DNA of 64,000 nucleotides from Gp6-AA40 sp963723495 (GTDB lineage: Bacteria > Acidobacteriota > Vicinamibacteria > Vicinamibacterales > UBA2999). Below the pieces are notes generated by a model, which was given only the letters and a program-made list of their open reading frames with translations, did no database searches and had not been told where the DNA came from. The position numbers and the translations under genes were made by a program. This document shows, piece by piece, positions 50,303 to 61,846 of this stretch (its first letter is position 1; each line of letters starts with the position of its first letter). The stretch is from NCBI GenBank assembly GCA_963723495.1, contig CAVRQR010000012.1, positions 372,001-436,000 of the forward strand, given 5' to 3'.

Positions 50303-51532
50303 CTAAAAGAATTCCTTGAATATCGAGCGAAGCTGCGACACGACGCGGCTGAACGCGTTGCCGGGACCCTTCTGTTCGGGCGCCCGGTTGCGGTGCGCGT
50401 AGAGCGCAACTCCGACTGGTGTGGCAAAGACCGGACTGCTGATGTGATCGGAGAGTCCGCCGACCTGAATCGGCAGGCCGCGCCTGATCGGCAGATCGAA
50501 AATCTGTTCGGCGATCTCGGGCATGCCCTCGAGGATTGCGCCACCACCGGTCAGCACGATCCCGGAGTTGAGCGACTTCTCGTAGCCGGCGCGCCTGATT
50601 TCATCCCAGACGAGGTGAAAGATCTCCTCCGCGCGAGGCTGCATGATCTCCGACAGGATCCGTCGCGCCATCAGTCGCGACTTGCGGCCTCCCACGCTGG
50701 CGACCTCAATCGTGTCGTCTTCGTCGACCATCGACGACAGCGCGCACCCGTACTTGCGCTTGACCTTCTCCGCGTCAGGGATCGGCGTGCGCAGTCCGAC
50801 CGCGATGTCGCTGGTGAAGTGATCGCCACCCACCGCAACGACCCCCGTGTGCCAGAGATGACCGCGCTCGTAGATCGCGAGGTCCACGGTTCCGCCACCG
50901 ATGTCGACCAGCGCCACGCCAAGTTCCTTCTCGTCTGGCGTCAGCACTGCTTCGGCCGCCGCCAGCTGCTCGATCACGGTATCGACGACTTGAACGCCCG
51001 CACGATTGACACACGCGACGATGTTCTGCGTCGAGGAGACCGCGCCGGTGACGACATGGACGTTGACCTCGAGCCTCGCACCGGTCATCCCTTCGGGAGC
51101 GCCGATGCCGTCCTGTTCGTCCACGACGAAGTCCTGCGGCAGGACATGCAGAATCTCGCGGCCGGTCGGAAGCGCCACGGCTTTCGCCGCATCGATCGCA
51201 CGCCTCACGTCATCGCGGGTCACCTCACGGTTCTTGCCTGCCACCGCCACGACACCCCGGCTGTTGAACCCCTTGATGTGCGGACCCGAGATCGCCAGGT
51301 GGACGAAGTCGATCTCGATGCCCGCCATCAACTCGGCTTCCTCGATTGCCTTCTTGATCGAGTCGACCGCCGCCTCGAGATTGACGACGACACCTCGCTT
51401 GATGCCGCGCGACTCCGAGACGCCGATGCCGACCACGTTCAGACTGCCGTCCTCGAGGCTTTCACCCACGACGCAGACGACCGTCGAGGTGCCGACGTCG
51501 AGCCCGACTACGTATTGCTCTCTGCGAGCCAC
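50303..51532 (-). CDS. ftsA: Cell division protein FtsA
   Basis: An actin-like ATPase that anchors FtsZ to the membrane. Phosphate-1 motif VVGLDVGTSTVVCVVGE, then the 1C domain (IEEAELMAGIEIDFVHLAISG), phosphate-2 VALVDIGGGTVDLAIYERG and adenosine motif SGIVLTGGGAILEGM. The C-terminal amphipathic membrane-targeting helix is SRVVSQLRSIFKEFF. At 409 residues it is full length and intact. It lies between ftsQ (84-base gap) and ftsZ. Confidence 0.97.
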   Translation of the reverse strand: MARREQYVVGLDVGTSTVVCVVGESLEDGSLNVVGIGVSESRGIKRGVVVNLEAAVDSIKKAIEEAELMAGIEIDFVHLAISGPHIKGFNSRGVVAVAGKNREVTRDDVRRAIDAAKAVALPTGREILHVLPQDFVVDEQDGIGAPEGMTGARLEVNVHVVTGAVSSTQNIVACVNRAGVQVVDTVIEQLAAAEAVLTPDEKELGVALVDIGGGTVDLAIYERGHLWHTGVVAVGGDHFTSDIAVGLRTPIPDAEKVKRKYGCALSSMVDEDDTIEVASVGGRKSRLMARRILSEIMQPRAEEIFHLVWDEIRRAGYEKSLNSGIVLTGGGAILEGMPEIAEQIFDLPIRRGLPIQVGGLSDHISSPVFATPVGVALYAHRNRAPEQKGPGNAFSRVVSQLRSIFKEFF

Positions 51533-51616
51533 GTGAACTCCTTGATGACGTCACTGACGTGCCGGGCGTCTCCGCGCCTCGGCATGTCGGAACCGCCAAC
51601 ACAAATGCTGCTCATC

Positions 51617-52476
51617 TCAGCCGCCGCGCTGACTGGGCACGCGAGCCGTCGCGTTCCCTCGCCTGCGTCCCTCGTTCAACGGTCGGACCACGACCCGTTC
51701 GCCGAAGCGCAGGTCCACATAGTCGATGCCCGGCATGCGTTCGCGCAGCGCAGGCATGAGATCGAGATAGGCCTGCACACGCTCTGAGAATCGTTCGTCT
51801 CCAAGACGAAGAAGCGCCGTGTCTCCCTTCAGGAGCACTATCGCGTTGCGGCGATCGGTCACGTCGATCTGCGAAACCCGCGACGCCAGCCCAGGCCGGC
51901 TCTCGAGTTCGCTCATGAGCCGACCAGCCAGTGCCGCACGCGCTTCGTCAGCCGTTCCGTCATCTCCGGGCTTTACACCGAGCCCGTCGATGATCGGCAG
52001 GTCGAGATCTGCATAGTTGGGACCGAACTCGTCGATGACCGTGCCGGTTCTGTCGATCAGGAACAGCGTGCCCTTGATGCGTCCGATTCCGATGGGACGA
52101 CGCTCGGTGATCGACACGGCGAGCGTCCCTGGGAACATCCGGCGAATCGACGCATGCGCAACCCAGGGCGAGGCGAGCAGCCGCTGCCGCCAGCTCTCCA
52201 GATCGGTCATGACGATGCTCGCGCCTGACAGCCCGTCGAGCAGGCCAAGCACTTCGCCCCTCGACATACGCTGGTTGCCCTGCACCGTAATTCGCGTCAC
52301 TGTCAGCGCCTCGGACGCAAGAACGAAACTCAGCGTCTGATACAGCGCGAACCCGACGACGATGGACGCAGCGGATACCCGCGCCACCGTCCGCCATGAC
52401 GGTCGCCACCGGCGCTTGCGTGCGGGGCTGACGCGCGCGCGTCGAAATCGTTTGTCCGCAGGCGCGGCGACCGCCG

Positions 52477-52480
<4 letters not shown>
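51617..52480 (-). CDS. ftsQ: Cell division protein FtsQ/DivIB
   Basis: A bitopic inner-membrane protein of the divisome. One helix (VARVSAASIVVGFALYQTL, about residues 32-52) follows an Arg-rich cytoplasmic N terminus. The periplasmic POTRA domain is LTVTRITVQGNQRMSRGEVLGLLDGL (read in parts), and the FtsQ beta domain ends near GIDYVDLRFGERVVVRPL. The ATG overlaps the murC stop (ATGA). 287 residues. murB and ddl, which normally precede ftsQ, are missing. Confidence 0.93.
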
Positions 52481-53880
<1,400 letters not shown>

Positions 53881-53890
53881 CAGTGCCACG

Positions 53891-53939
53891 AGCCGTTCCA
53901 GGTTCCAGGTTCCGGGTTCCACGTTCCGGAACACGGAAC
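53891..53939. repeat. Heptamer repeat between murG and murC, unit CCAGGTT
   Basis: In-phase heptads AGCCGTT, CCAGGTT, CCAGGTT, CCGGGTT, CCACGTT run from 53891 to 53925, then CCGGAAC and ACGGAAC form the inverted part to 53939. It is the reverse complement of the AACCTGG family at 20026. It lies in the 61-base gap before the murC start inside the dcw operon. Confidence 0.85.
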
Positions 53940-53941
53940 AT

Positions 53942-55027
53942 TCATCGCGCCAGCTCCAGAATCCGATCGACGATGACCCTCGCGGCATCGGGTCGTGCCA
54001 GTTGTGCGGCGGCCTGACCCATTCGGCGGCGTTCGACCTCGTTCGCCGCGAGCCACAGGAGTTCAGTCGCCAACCCCTCTCCGCTCAACTCCCGCTGGTC
54101 GATCATCTTTGCGGCGCCAACCTTGACGAGCGCTTCCGCATTTCGGCGCTGGTGGTCGTCAGTGGCGCCGGGAAACGGGATGAGAATCGATGGCCTGGCC
54201 GCGGCCGTGAGTTCCGCCAGCGTCGTCGCTCCCGATCGACAGACGACGAGGTCGGCCGCGTTCATCTCCCGATCCATCGCGAACAGGAACGGTTCCACGC
54301 GGGCTTCGAGCCCGGCGCGCCGGTAGCCATCCCTGACCATTTCCAGATCGCGTTCTCCCGACTGGTGCGTGATGGCCACTGCAGGTGCAGCGGCAGCCAG
54401 CCGCGGCGCCGCCTCCACCATGGCCACGTTGATCGCGTGCGCGCCCTGAGAGCCGCCAAAGACTAGAACCCGAGCCGCCCCTGGCGGCGAACTGTGTTCC
54501 GCATACGCCTCCCCACGAAAAAATTCCGACCGCACCGGGTTACCCGCAACGAACGCCTTCGCACCAAACGCCGCGCGCCCCTCGTCGTAAGTGACCGCCG
54601 CGGCGCTCACCATCGATGCCAGCAATCGATTGGTCAATCCCGGCACGGCGTTCTGCTCCATCAGCAGCGTCGGAACCCCGCGCGCGGCCGCGAGCGCGAC
54701 CACCGGTCCCGAGCTGTAGCCACCCACGCCAATCACGACAGACGGCCGCCGGCGCGAGATCACCTGCCACGCATCGATCGCACTGGCCGGAAGGAGCGCA
54801 AGCCCCCGCATCAGCGATGGCAGCGACTTCCCTTTGAGGCCGGCGCTGCGGATCACCTCCAGCGTGAAGCCCTCGCGCGGAACCACACGCGATTCGATGC
54901 CGGCAGCGGTGCCGACGAACGTCACCTGTGCGTCCGGAACCCGCGCGAGCAGTGCTCTGGCCACGGCGATGCCGGGATACAAATGTCCTCCTGTGCCGCC
55001 ACCTGCGATCAGCACCGACAGCGCCAC
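53942..55027 (-). CDS. murG: UDP-GlcNAc transferase MurG
   Basis: MurG makes lipid II from lipid I on the inner face of the membrane. The Gly-rich loop is VLIAGGGTGGHLYPGIAVA. Two Rossmann domains are seen, with VFGGSQGAHAINVAM in the second and the UDP-GlcNAc motif VVCRSGATTLAELTAA (about residue 260). 361 residues, intact. It starts 38 bases after ftsW. Confidence 0.96.
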   Translation of the reverse strand: MALSVLIAGGGTGGHLYPGIAVARALLARVPDAQVTFVGTAAGIESRVVPREGFTLEVIRSAGLKGKSLPSLMRGLALLPASAIDAWQVISRRRPSVVIGVGGYSSGPVVALAAARGVPTLLMEQNAVPGLTNRLLASMVSAAAVTYDEGRAAFGAKAFVAGNPVRSEFFRGEAYAEHSSPPGAARVLVFGGSQGAHAINVAMVEAAPRLAAAAPAVAITHQSGERDLEMVRDGYRRAGLEARVEPFLFAMDREMNAADLVVCRSGATTLAELTAAARPSILIPFPGATDDHQRRNAEALVKVGAAKMIDQRELSGEGLATELLWLAANEVERRRMGQAAAQLARPDAARVIVDRILELAR

Positions 55028-55065
55028 TCACACCCTCACCTTCGGACCTCGGACGTCGCACGGCT

Positions 55066-56163
55066 TCAAGCCGTTTCCTCGTGCTGCGACACGTTCAGCA
55101 GGACGCCGATACCCACAAGACTGATGAGGAGCGACGATCCACCCGAGCTCACCAGTGGAAGCGGGATGCCTTTCGTCGGCAACAGGCCGAGCACGACGCT
55201 GATATTCACGAGCGCCTGGACGGCGATCATCGCGGTGAACCCAAGCGCGAGAAACGACCCGAAAGCGTCGTGCGCCCGCATCGCGATGCGCATGCCGCGC
55301 CAGGCGATGATGCAGAAGCACACGAGCACAGTCGTTGTCCCGACGAGACCCAGCTCCTCCCCGATGACGGCGTAGATGAAATCGGTGTGGGGCTCGGGAA
55401 GAAAGAAGAGCTTTTGCACTCCACCCATCAGGCCACGTCCGAACACGCCGCCAGTGCCGACCGCGATCAGCGACTGCATGACCTGAAAGCCGTCTCCGAG
55501 CGGATCGGCTTCGGGATTCAGGAAGGCCAGAAGCCTTCGCAATCGATACGGTGAGCTGGCAACCAGCAGATAGAGAATTGGGATCACAGCGATCGCCGTC
55601 CCCACCAGGTAGCGATAGTTCAATCCCGCTGCGAAGACCATCGTGCCGACGACCACCAACAGCGACACGGCGGTCCCCAGATCCGGCTCGAGCAGAATCA
55701 GTCCGCTCATGGCGCCGCTGACGATCCCGATCGGCAGCAGCGAGTACGAGAGCTCGTCGATGCGGTGCATGCGCCGCTCGAGCATCAGCGCAGTGAAGAG
55801 CACCGCCGCGATCTTGGCGAACTCGGACGGCTGGATGCCAAGCCCGCCAACGTTGAACCATCGACGTGCGCCATTCACCGGTGCGCTGAACAGGACGAGC
55901 ACGAGCAGCACGCATACCGCACCGGTGAGCGACCAGATGAACGTCTCGTTCCGGTAGGTGCGGTAGTCGATCCGCATCACCACCGCGAGCGCGACCAGGC
56001 CGAGCGCCGTCCACATGGCCTGCCGGATGAGGAACATGTAGGCCTGCCCGAATCGGTCGAATGCGAGTGCGGCCGACGCGCTGTAGACCATCACGACGCT
56101 GACGCACACCAGCAGCACCGCCGCGGTGAATAGAATCCGGTCCGATTTGAGCTTCCTTGCCAT
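55066..56163 (-). CDS. ftsW: Lipid II polymerase FtsW
   Basis: A SEDS-family glycosyltransferase that polymerises septal glycan with its partner FtsI. Ten helices. Key residues: the periplasmic loop FNVGGLGIQPSEFAK, the Asp region LLEPDLGTAVSLL, the ESLIAVGTGG-type QSLIAVGTGGVFGRGLMGG, the loop LPEPHTDFIYAVIGEE (catalytic-like Asp) and LPLVSSGGSSLLISL. It is followed at once by murG. Upstream lies the 302-base gap with the hairpin repeats, the only large gap in the dcw cluster. Confidence 0.96.
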   Translation of the reverse strand: MARKLKSDRILFTAAVLLVCVSVVMVYSASAALAFDRFGQAYMFLIRQAMWTALGLVALAVVMRIDYRTYRNETFIWSLTGAVCVLLVLVLFSAPVNGARRWFNVGGLGIQPSEFAKIAAVLFTALMLERRMHRIDELSYSLLPIGIVSGAMSGLILLEPDLGTAVSLLVVVGTMVFAAGLNYRYLVGTAIAVIPILYLLVASSPYRLRRLLAFLNPEADPLGDGFQVMQSLIAVGTGGVFGRGLMGGVQKLFFLPEPHTDFIYAVIGEELGLVGTTTVLVCFCIIAWRGMRIAMRAHDAFGSFLALGFTAMIAVQALVNISVVLGLLPTKGIPLPLVSSGGSSLLISLVGIGVLLNVSQHEETA

Positions 56164-56210
56164 TCCTCAGCCCGTATAGAAACCCGGCAAAACGACCGAA
56201 AAGCTCGACT

Positions 56211-56229
56211 GGTCCCTGCAACAGGGACC
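56211..56229. repeat. REP-like palindrome, copy F
   Basis: GGTCCCTG (56211-56218) pairs perfectly with CAGGGACC (56222-56229) around a 3-base loop, 48 bases upstream of the ftsW start. Confidence 0.65.
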
Positions 56230-56333
56230 CGCGCCCCGAGATCGGCTAAGATCCCGATCCCTTCACGGCTGGCCTCGGCCGCGGCGATCGCGTGGTTGCC
56301 GCCGCCGAAACCGCGTAGCGACGAAGGCACGAG

Positions 56334-56450
56334 CAGTCAGCAGTCATCAGTCGGCGCGTGGGATGGGACACTCACCTCGCAGACCGGGGTAGCCTGCGTT
56401 CCCAGCGGTAAGCTCCCACCCGCGCCGGCCGACTGACGACTGCTCACGGC
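56334..56450. repeat. Inverted heptamer repeat, unit CAGTCAG / CGACTGA
   Basis: Left heptads CAGTCAG, CAGTCAT, CAGTCGG run from 56334 to 56354. Right heptads CGACTGA, CGACTGC, TCACGGC run from 56430 to 56450. The arms GCGCGTGGGA (left) and TCCCACCCGCGC (right) extend the imperfect hairpin to about 25-30 bases per side. Confidence 0.8.
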
Positions 56451-56465
56451 TCACACCTTCCGTTG

Positions 56466-57836
56466 TCAAGCACTCGACCGACCTCGCAATTTCTCGACCT
56501 CTTCTTTGAACACTCGTCCTCGCTCGGCGTAATCACGAAACCAGTCGAAGCTCGCGCACGCCGGTGCAAGGAGCACAACGCCGTCCGGGCGCGCGGCCTC
56601 GTATCCGCGCTCGACGGCTTCCCGCATCGACGTCGCATCGATGACCGGCACCACTTCAGCGAGCGCCTCGCGAACCAACGAAGCCGCCTCTCCCATCGCC
56701 ACGACTGCGCGACCGCGCGACGCAACGGCGTTCCGCAAATCCCTGAAGTCGCCACCCTTGAAGTGGCCGCCGATGAGCGCCACGACACGTCGGTCAAAGC
56801 TCTCAATCGATCGACGGGCAGCTTCGATGTTCGTGGCCTTCGAGTCGTTGACGAAGCTCACATCACCGATCTGCCCCGCAGGCTCCATCACATGCTCGAG
56901 GCCGTGGAAGCCCTCGAGGGCAGCGCGCATCGCTCCCGTGCTGATGCCGGCGACAGATGCTGTCGCCACCGCGGCCACCACGTTTCCAAGCATGTGCCTG
57001 CCCTTGAGCTCCACCGCTGCCACAGGCAACAACCGTTCTGTCGCGGTCCCCGTGCGACGAACGATCCAGTCACCATCCACCGAGAAGCCGTGACTCGTGG
57101 ATCCAAACGGCGAGAATCCGATGCGCGTGGCTGCCATCCCCTCGCTATAGGCCATCACCGTCGGATCGTCGAGGTTGACGACAGCCCAGTCACCGGCGCG
57201 TTGATTCGCAAAGATCCGCGCCTTGGCCGCCGCATACGCCTCAACGGTTGGATGGCGATCGAGATGGTCATCCGCGAGGTTGAGCCACAGCGCGATCCAC
57301 GGGCGGAACGTCGTCGTCATCTCGAGCTGAAAGCTGCTGACTTCGACGGCGTGAATCGTGTCCGCTGTCGAATCATCGACCTGCGACGACAACGGGACAC
57401 CGATGTTGCCTCCTACCAGGACGGGCCGGCCGTCGGCCGCAATCATTCGCCCGAGCAACGTGGTCGTTGTCGACTTTCCCTTGGTGCCGGTGACCGCAAT
57501 CACCCGCCCGCGCAGCCATCGTGAGGCAAGCTCCAGCTCACCGATGACCTCCACTCCGCGCTGCCTGGCGGCGATGAGGTGCGGTTCTTCGGGTGGGACA
57601 CCAGGGCTCGTGACGACCAGGTCAGCGGCATCGAAGGTCCGCTGACTGTGGCCACCCAGCTCCACGTCGATGCCCGCCTCCCGCAACACCGAGGCGCGAT
57701 CGAAGTCCTCTCGTTGCTCGGTCAACACCACCCTCGCACCCTTTCTGCGAAGCAACTCCGCGGCAGCAATGCCGCTACGCGCCGCTCCCACGACCACGAC
57801 GCGCCGCCCCTGTACCGCGAACTCTTCATCCGCCAC
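56466..57836 (-). CDS. murD: UDP-MurNAc-L-alanine-D-glutamate ligase
   Basis: MurD adds D-glutamate. The N-terminal Rossmann motif is VVVGAARSGIAAAELL, the P-loop is VTGTKGKSTTTTLLG, the central region VEVSSFQLEMTTTF is followed by NLADDHLDRHPTVEAY (carbamyl-Lys region KARIFANQ), and the C-terminal part has FVNDSKATNIEAA. 456 residues, intact. It starts 4 bases after the mraY stop. Confidence 0.96.
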   Translation of the reverse strand: MADEEFAVQGRRVVVVGAARSGIAAAELLRRKGARVVLTEQREDFDRASVLREAGIDVELGGHSQRTFDAADLVVTSPGVPPEEPHLIAARQRGVEVIGELELASRWLRGRVIAVTGTKGKSTTTTLLGRMIAADGRPVLVGGNIGVPLSSQVDDSTADTIHAVEVSSFQLEMTTTFRPWIALWLNLADDHLDRHPTVEAYAAAKARIFANQRAGDWAVVNLDDPTVMAYSEGMAATRIGFSPFGSTSHGFSVDGDWIVRRTGTATERLLPVAAVELKGRHMLGNVVAAVATASVAGISTGAMRAALEGFHGLEHVMEPAGQIGDVSFVNDSKATNIEAARRSIESFDRRVVALIGGHFKGGDFRDLRNAVASRGRAVVAMGEAASLVREALAEVVPVIDATSMREAVERGYEAARPDGVVLLAPACASFDWFRDYAERGRVFKEEVEKLRGRSSA

Positions 57837-57840
57837 ACCA

Positions 57841-58941
57841 TCACCGCAGCTTCAACGTGGTGAGACTGAAAAGCGCGAAGATCACCGCGACGATCATGAA
57901 TCTGGTGATGACCTTCGGTTCGCTCCATCCGAGCAGCTCGAAGTGATGGTGGAGCGGCGCCATCTTGAACACGCGCTTCCCGGTGAGCTTGAAGGAGGCG
58001 ACCTGGATGATGACGGAGAGTCCCTCGAGCACGAACACGCCGCCCACGATGGGCAACAGCAGTTCCTGCTTGATCAGAATCGCGACGGTACCGAGCGCGC
58101 CGCCGAGCGCCAGCGATCCGACATCGCCCATGAAGATCTCGGCGGGATACGAGTTGTACCAAAGGAAACCGAGGCTTGCCCCGACAAGCGCGCCGCAGAA
58201 AATGGTCAGCTCGCCGGCGGGAGGGAAACGCACGAGCAGCAGGTAGTCGGCGAGGACGGCGTGCCCCGTGACATACGCAAGCGCGGTATACGCGGCGGCA
58301 GCGACACCGAACGTGCTGATCGCCAGTCCGTCCAGTCCGTCGGTCATGTTCACGCCGTTGCTGGCGAACACCAGCACGAACACCGCGAACACGACGTAGA
58401 AGTACCCGAGATCGGGGATCAGGTTCTTGAAGAACGGAAAGATCAGTCGCGTGCTGTAGAGCGGTGGATTCAACTGGGAGAGATAGAGCACCGCAAGACC
58501 GACGGCGACACCGACGATGATCTGGCCGAGCATCTTGTAGCGTGGAATCAGCCCGTGATGCGAGCGCCGTGTGATCTTCAGGTAGTCGTCCGCAAAGCCC
58601 ACTGCACCGAAACCGACGGTCGCGAGCACCGCGATCCAGACATACGGGTTCGACAGGTCCGCCCAGAGCATCGTGGGCACGACGGCGGCGGTCACGATGA
58701 GGAGACCTCCCATCGTTGGCGTGCCCGCCTTGGCCCGGTGCGACTGCGGCCCTTCCTGCCGGATGATCTGCCCGATCTGAAAGTCGCGCAGCGTCCGAAT
58801 GAGCCACGGCCCGAACAGAATGCTGATGGCAAGCGCGGTCAGGCTGGCGGCAGCGGTTCGAAACGTGATGTAACGCGTGACGTTCAGCGCACCCAGAACG
58901 GGGTCGAGATCGGCGAGCGGCGGTAACAGGTAATAGAGCAT
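57841..58941 (-). CDS. mraY: Phospho-MurNAc-pentapeptide transferase
   Basis: MraY makes lipid I. A ten-helix membrane protein with the catalytic FADDYLK (DDxxK), NGVNMTDGLDGLA, FLWYNSYPAEIFMGDVGSLALGG and HHHFELLGWSEPK. 366 residues. Its ATG overlaps the murF stop by one base (TGATG), so translation is coupled. Confidence 0.97.
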   Translation of the reverse strand: MLYYLLPPLADLDPVLGALNVTRYITFRTAAASLTALAISILFGPWLIRTLRDFQIGQIIRQEGPQSHRAKAGTPTMGGLLIVTAAVVPTMLWADLSNPYVWIAVLATVGFGAVGFADDYLKITRRSHHGLIPRYKMLGQIIVGVAVGLAVLYLSQLNPPLYSTRLIFPFFKNLIPDLGYFYVVFAVFVLVFASNGVNMTDGLDGLAISTFGVAAAAYTALAYVTGHAVLADYLLLVRFPPAGELTIFCGALVGASLGFLWYNSYPAEIFMGDVGSLALGGALGTVAILIKQELLLPIVGGVFVLEGLSVIIQVASFKLTGKRVFKMAPLHHHFELLGWSEPKVITRFMIVAVIFALFSLTTLKLR

Positions 58942-60331
58942 CAGCCAAGTTCCGCCACAAGCGCATCGGCTACGACGTCAGTACGTGTGCCACGCGAGCC
59001 TTTGACGAGCACGAGGTCCCCCGCCTTGATCTCAGCCAGCACCGCGGGCGCCGCCTGGTCGCTGGTCTCAAAGTACAAACGGCCGACGACTCCATTCCTG
59101 CCGCAACCGCGGCACGCGCGAGCGCGTTGGCCGGCGGACCACCGACGACAAACAGCCGCCCCAGGCCGGCGGCGGCTGCCGCCCGACCGCACGATTCATG
59201 GAGATCGCTCGAATGGACGCCCAGTTCGAGCATCTCTCCGAGCACGGCGACCGCGCGTGTTTCCCGCGCCTCGTAGGCCACGACCTCGAGCGCTCGGCGC
59301 AGAGCTGACGGGCTCGAGTTGTACGAGTCATCGATGAGCGTAATGCCGTCGCGGAGCCGTCGCACTGAGCCGCGGCGGTCGGCCGGCTGCAGTCGGGGAA
59401 TCTCGTCGGCGATCTCGTCGAGACCAATACCGCATTCGAGGGCCACGGTGATCGCGGCCAGCACGTTCAACAGGTTGCCGCGCCCGAGCAGCGCCATCTC
59501 AATCGTCCGCTCGCCGAGCGGCGTTTCGACGTCGGCGCTCATGCCGGCGATGCCACGGTCACGGACGCTGTGCGCCCGGACGGTTGCCCCCTTCGTCTCG
59601 CCGAACGTCAGCACCCTGCCTGCGAATCCGCGTGCGCGGGCCATCACGCGGTGATCGTCGGCGTTGCACACCAAGACGGTGCTGGCGGTGGCGCCCTCCA
59701 TGATCTCGGCCTTGGCGTCGGCAATCGCATCTGCCGATGCAAAGAAGCCGAGATGCGCATCGCCGACGTTGGTCCAGACACGCACGTCCGGCGAGGCGAT
59801 CTCGACGAGCCTGCGGATCTCGCCCGCGTGATTCATCCCGAGTTCCATCACGGCGATGTCGGGCGCGCTGCGCAGCTGCATCAACGAGAGTGGGAGTCCG
59901 ATGTGGTTGTTCAAGTTCCCCTTGTTCTTCACTACCGCACATCGCGTGGCCAGGAGTGCCGCGATCGCCTCCTTCGTTGTCGTCTTGCCCGCGCTCCCCG
60001 TGATCGCAATCACTCGCGTGGCGACCGACGTGCGTACGGCATGGGCCAGCCGTTGCAACGCCTCGAGCGTGTCGGGCACTTCAATCGTCCGGCTGTCGTC
60101 CTGCACCCGACCGCGCTCGACGATCGCGCCCACGGCACCGCGATTGAGCACATCGGCGACGAACGCGTGTCCGTCGAACCGTGGTCCGCGCAGTGCCACG
60201 AACAGGTCGCCGGGCTTGAGCGTCCGGCTGTCGGTGACGACGTCACCAACAACCGGGTCGGAACGGTCGGCCCGCCGCGTCGCACCCACTGCGTTGGCGA
60301 CCCATGCGAGCGTCATCGTCAGCGCTGTCAC
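58941..60331 (-). CDS. murF: UDP-MurNAc-tripeptide D-Ala-D-Ala ligase (one frameshift)
   Basis: MurF completes the pentapeptide. The N-terminal DSRTLKPGDLFVALRG region, P-loop ITGSAGKTTTKEAI, NNHIGLPLSLM, MNHAGEIRRLV and the C-terminal DDSYNSSPSALRRAL are present. One slip near 59095 changes the C terminus; corrected, it reads GVVGRLYFETSDQAAPAVLA and KGSRGTRTDVVADALV to the stop at 58941. The GTG at 60331 overlaps the murE stop, and GGCAGGG just upstream can serve as ribosome site; ATG 60316 is an alternative start. Confidence 0.93.
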
Positions 60332-61846
60332 CCTGCCGGCGATTTCAGCCGTCGCGATGCCAATGCCTCCCTCGCCACCTCGACATCGTCGAAGGCGAAC
60401 GTGCGGCCCCCGATCTCCTGGTACTTCTCGTGCCCCTTGCCCGCGACGAGCACGACGTCACCCGGATCGGCCATTCCAACGGCGTGCTGAATGGCCTCGC
60501 GACGATCCGGGCGTGTCAGCACTTCCGCTCCGCTCTGCCTCGTTTCCGCGTCGGCTCCACGCTTGACCTCTTCGATGATCCGGTTGGGATCCTCGGTGCG
60601 AGGGTTGTCGGAGGTGATCACGACAACGTCGCTGAGGCGGGCGGCGACCATGCCCATGAGCGGCCGCTTCGTCTTGTCGCGATCGCCACCAGCGCCGAAC
60701 ACCGTGATCAGACGCCGCCGGGCAACGGGGCGTGTCGTCTCCAGCAGGTTTCGCAGCGCATCGTCGGTATGGGCGTAGTCGACGACGACCGTCACGTCGT
60801 CAGCCGGACTCGAGGCCACTTCGAAACCGGCCAGGCACGCCCGCGAGACCTTCGAGCCCCTGCTCGATTGCCTCGGTGGGAACGTCGAGCGCAGTCGTCG
60901 TCGCGATCGCGGCGAGGATGTTGTAGACGTTCGGTCTGCCGACGAGTCTGGAACGCACCTTGACCGGACCTCGGCGCGAGCGCACGTCGAACTGCAGGCC
61001 TTCGAGCGAGTACGAGAGTGAGCCGGGCGAGACGTCGGCCGACTTCGTCAAACCGTAAGTCACCGGGCGCTTCACAACGTCCACGAGCGACGCGCCGCGT
61101 GGATCGTCGATGTTGATCACCGCCGGCGCATCGTCCGGCAGCATCTCGAACAGCCGTCGCTTCGCGGCGAAGTAGTCGTCCATGCCAGTGTGGAAATCGA
61201 GGTGATCCCGCGTCAGGTTGGTGAAGATGCCTGCGGCAAATCGAATTCCATCCACGCGCTTGAGGGCCAGCGCATGTGACGACACCTCCATCACGCAGAC
61301 TCGGCAGCCCGCCGTGATCATCTCCTTCATGAACCCCTGTACCTCGGAGGCTTCCGGCGTCGTGCGCGTCGCTTCGAAGTCACGGTCGCCGATCCGATAG
61401 AGCACCGTCCCCATCAGACCGCACTTGATCCCGGCCCCTTCCATGATGGCGTTGACCAGGTAGGCCGTCGTTGTCTTACCGTTGGTTCCGGTGATGCCAA
61501 TGACCTGCATCTGGCGACTGGGGTGGCCGTTGAACTCCGCCGCGAGATAGGCCAACGCGAGGCGCGCATCGGGGACCGTGATCCACGCGGCGGCGCCGGG
61601 GCCCTGAGCCGCGCTCTCCGATACGATGGCCGCAGCTCCAGCGGCAATGGCTTGCGGAGCAAACGCAACGCCGTCCATCTTGAGGCCCCGAAGCGCGACG
61701 AACACCGTTCCCGGCGTGACGCGCCGCGAGTCGTGCGTGACCCCTGTACAGGTTTGTTGCAACGCGGCGTGCCCCCCCCCCGACAACCCGCGCTCGTCAA
61801 TCGTGACGAGCCGCCTGAACGCGCGCAGCAGTTCCTCGACTGTCAT
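60328..61846 (-). CDS. murE: UDP-MurNAc-tripeptide synthetase (one frameshift)
   Basis: MurE adds the third residue of the stem peptide. P-loop IGITGTNGKTTTAYL, VMEVSSHALALKRVDG, NLTRDHLDFHTGMDDYFAAKRRLF (carbamyl-Lys) and, after a slip near 60825, DYAHTDDALRNLLE, TVFGAGGDRDKTKRPLMG and the DNPRTEDPN motif. D-N-P-R marks the enzymes specific for meso-diaminopimelate, so this organism should have A2pm peptidoglycan. The early part contains a ten-base C run. The ATG overlaps the ftsI stop (ATGA). Confidence 0.94.
61772..61781. repeat. Ten-base C run in the murE coding region
   Basis: A homopolymer of ten C (G on the coding strand) near murE codon 22-25, encoding Gly-Gly-Gly in a non-conserved loop. 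Its length is uncertain in a sequence with many homopolymer errors. Confidence 0.8.

Larger units (their letters stand above)
56164..56465. other. 302-base gap inside the dcw cluster, holding two repeat elements
   Basis: The gap between murD and ftsW has no gene. It contains the palindrome at 56211 and the inverted heptamer repeat at 56334-56450. As all other junctions of the cluster are short or overlapping, this is the likeliest place for an internal promoter or processing site. Confidence 0.6.

Noticed and set aside
55028..56221. A 397-residue minus-strand protein
   Set aside because: Shadow of ftsW in another frame; composition is rich in Arg and Ala and lacks any domain.
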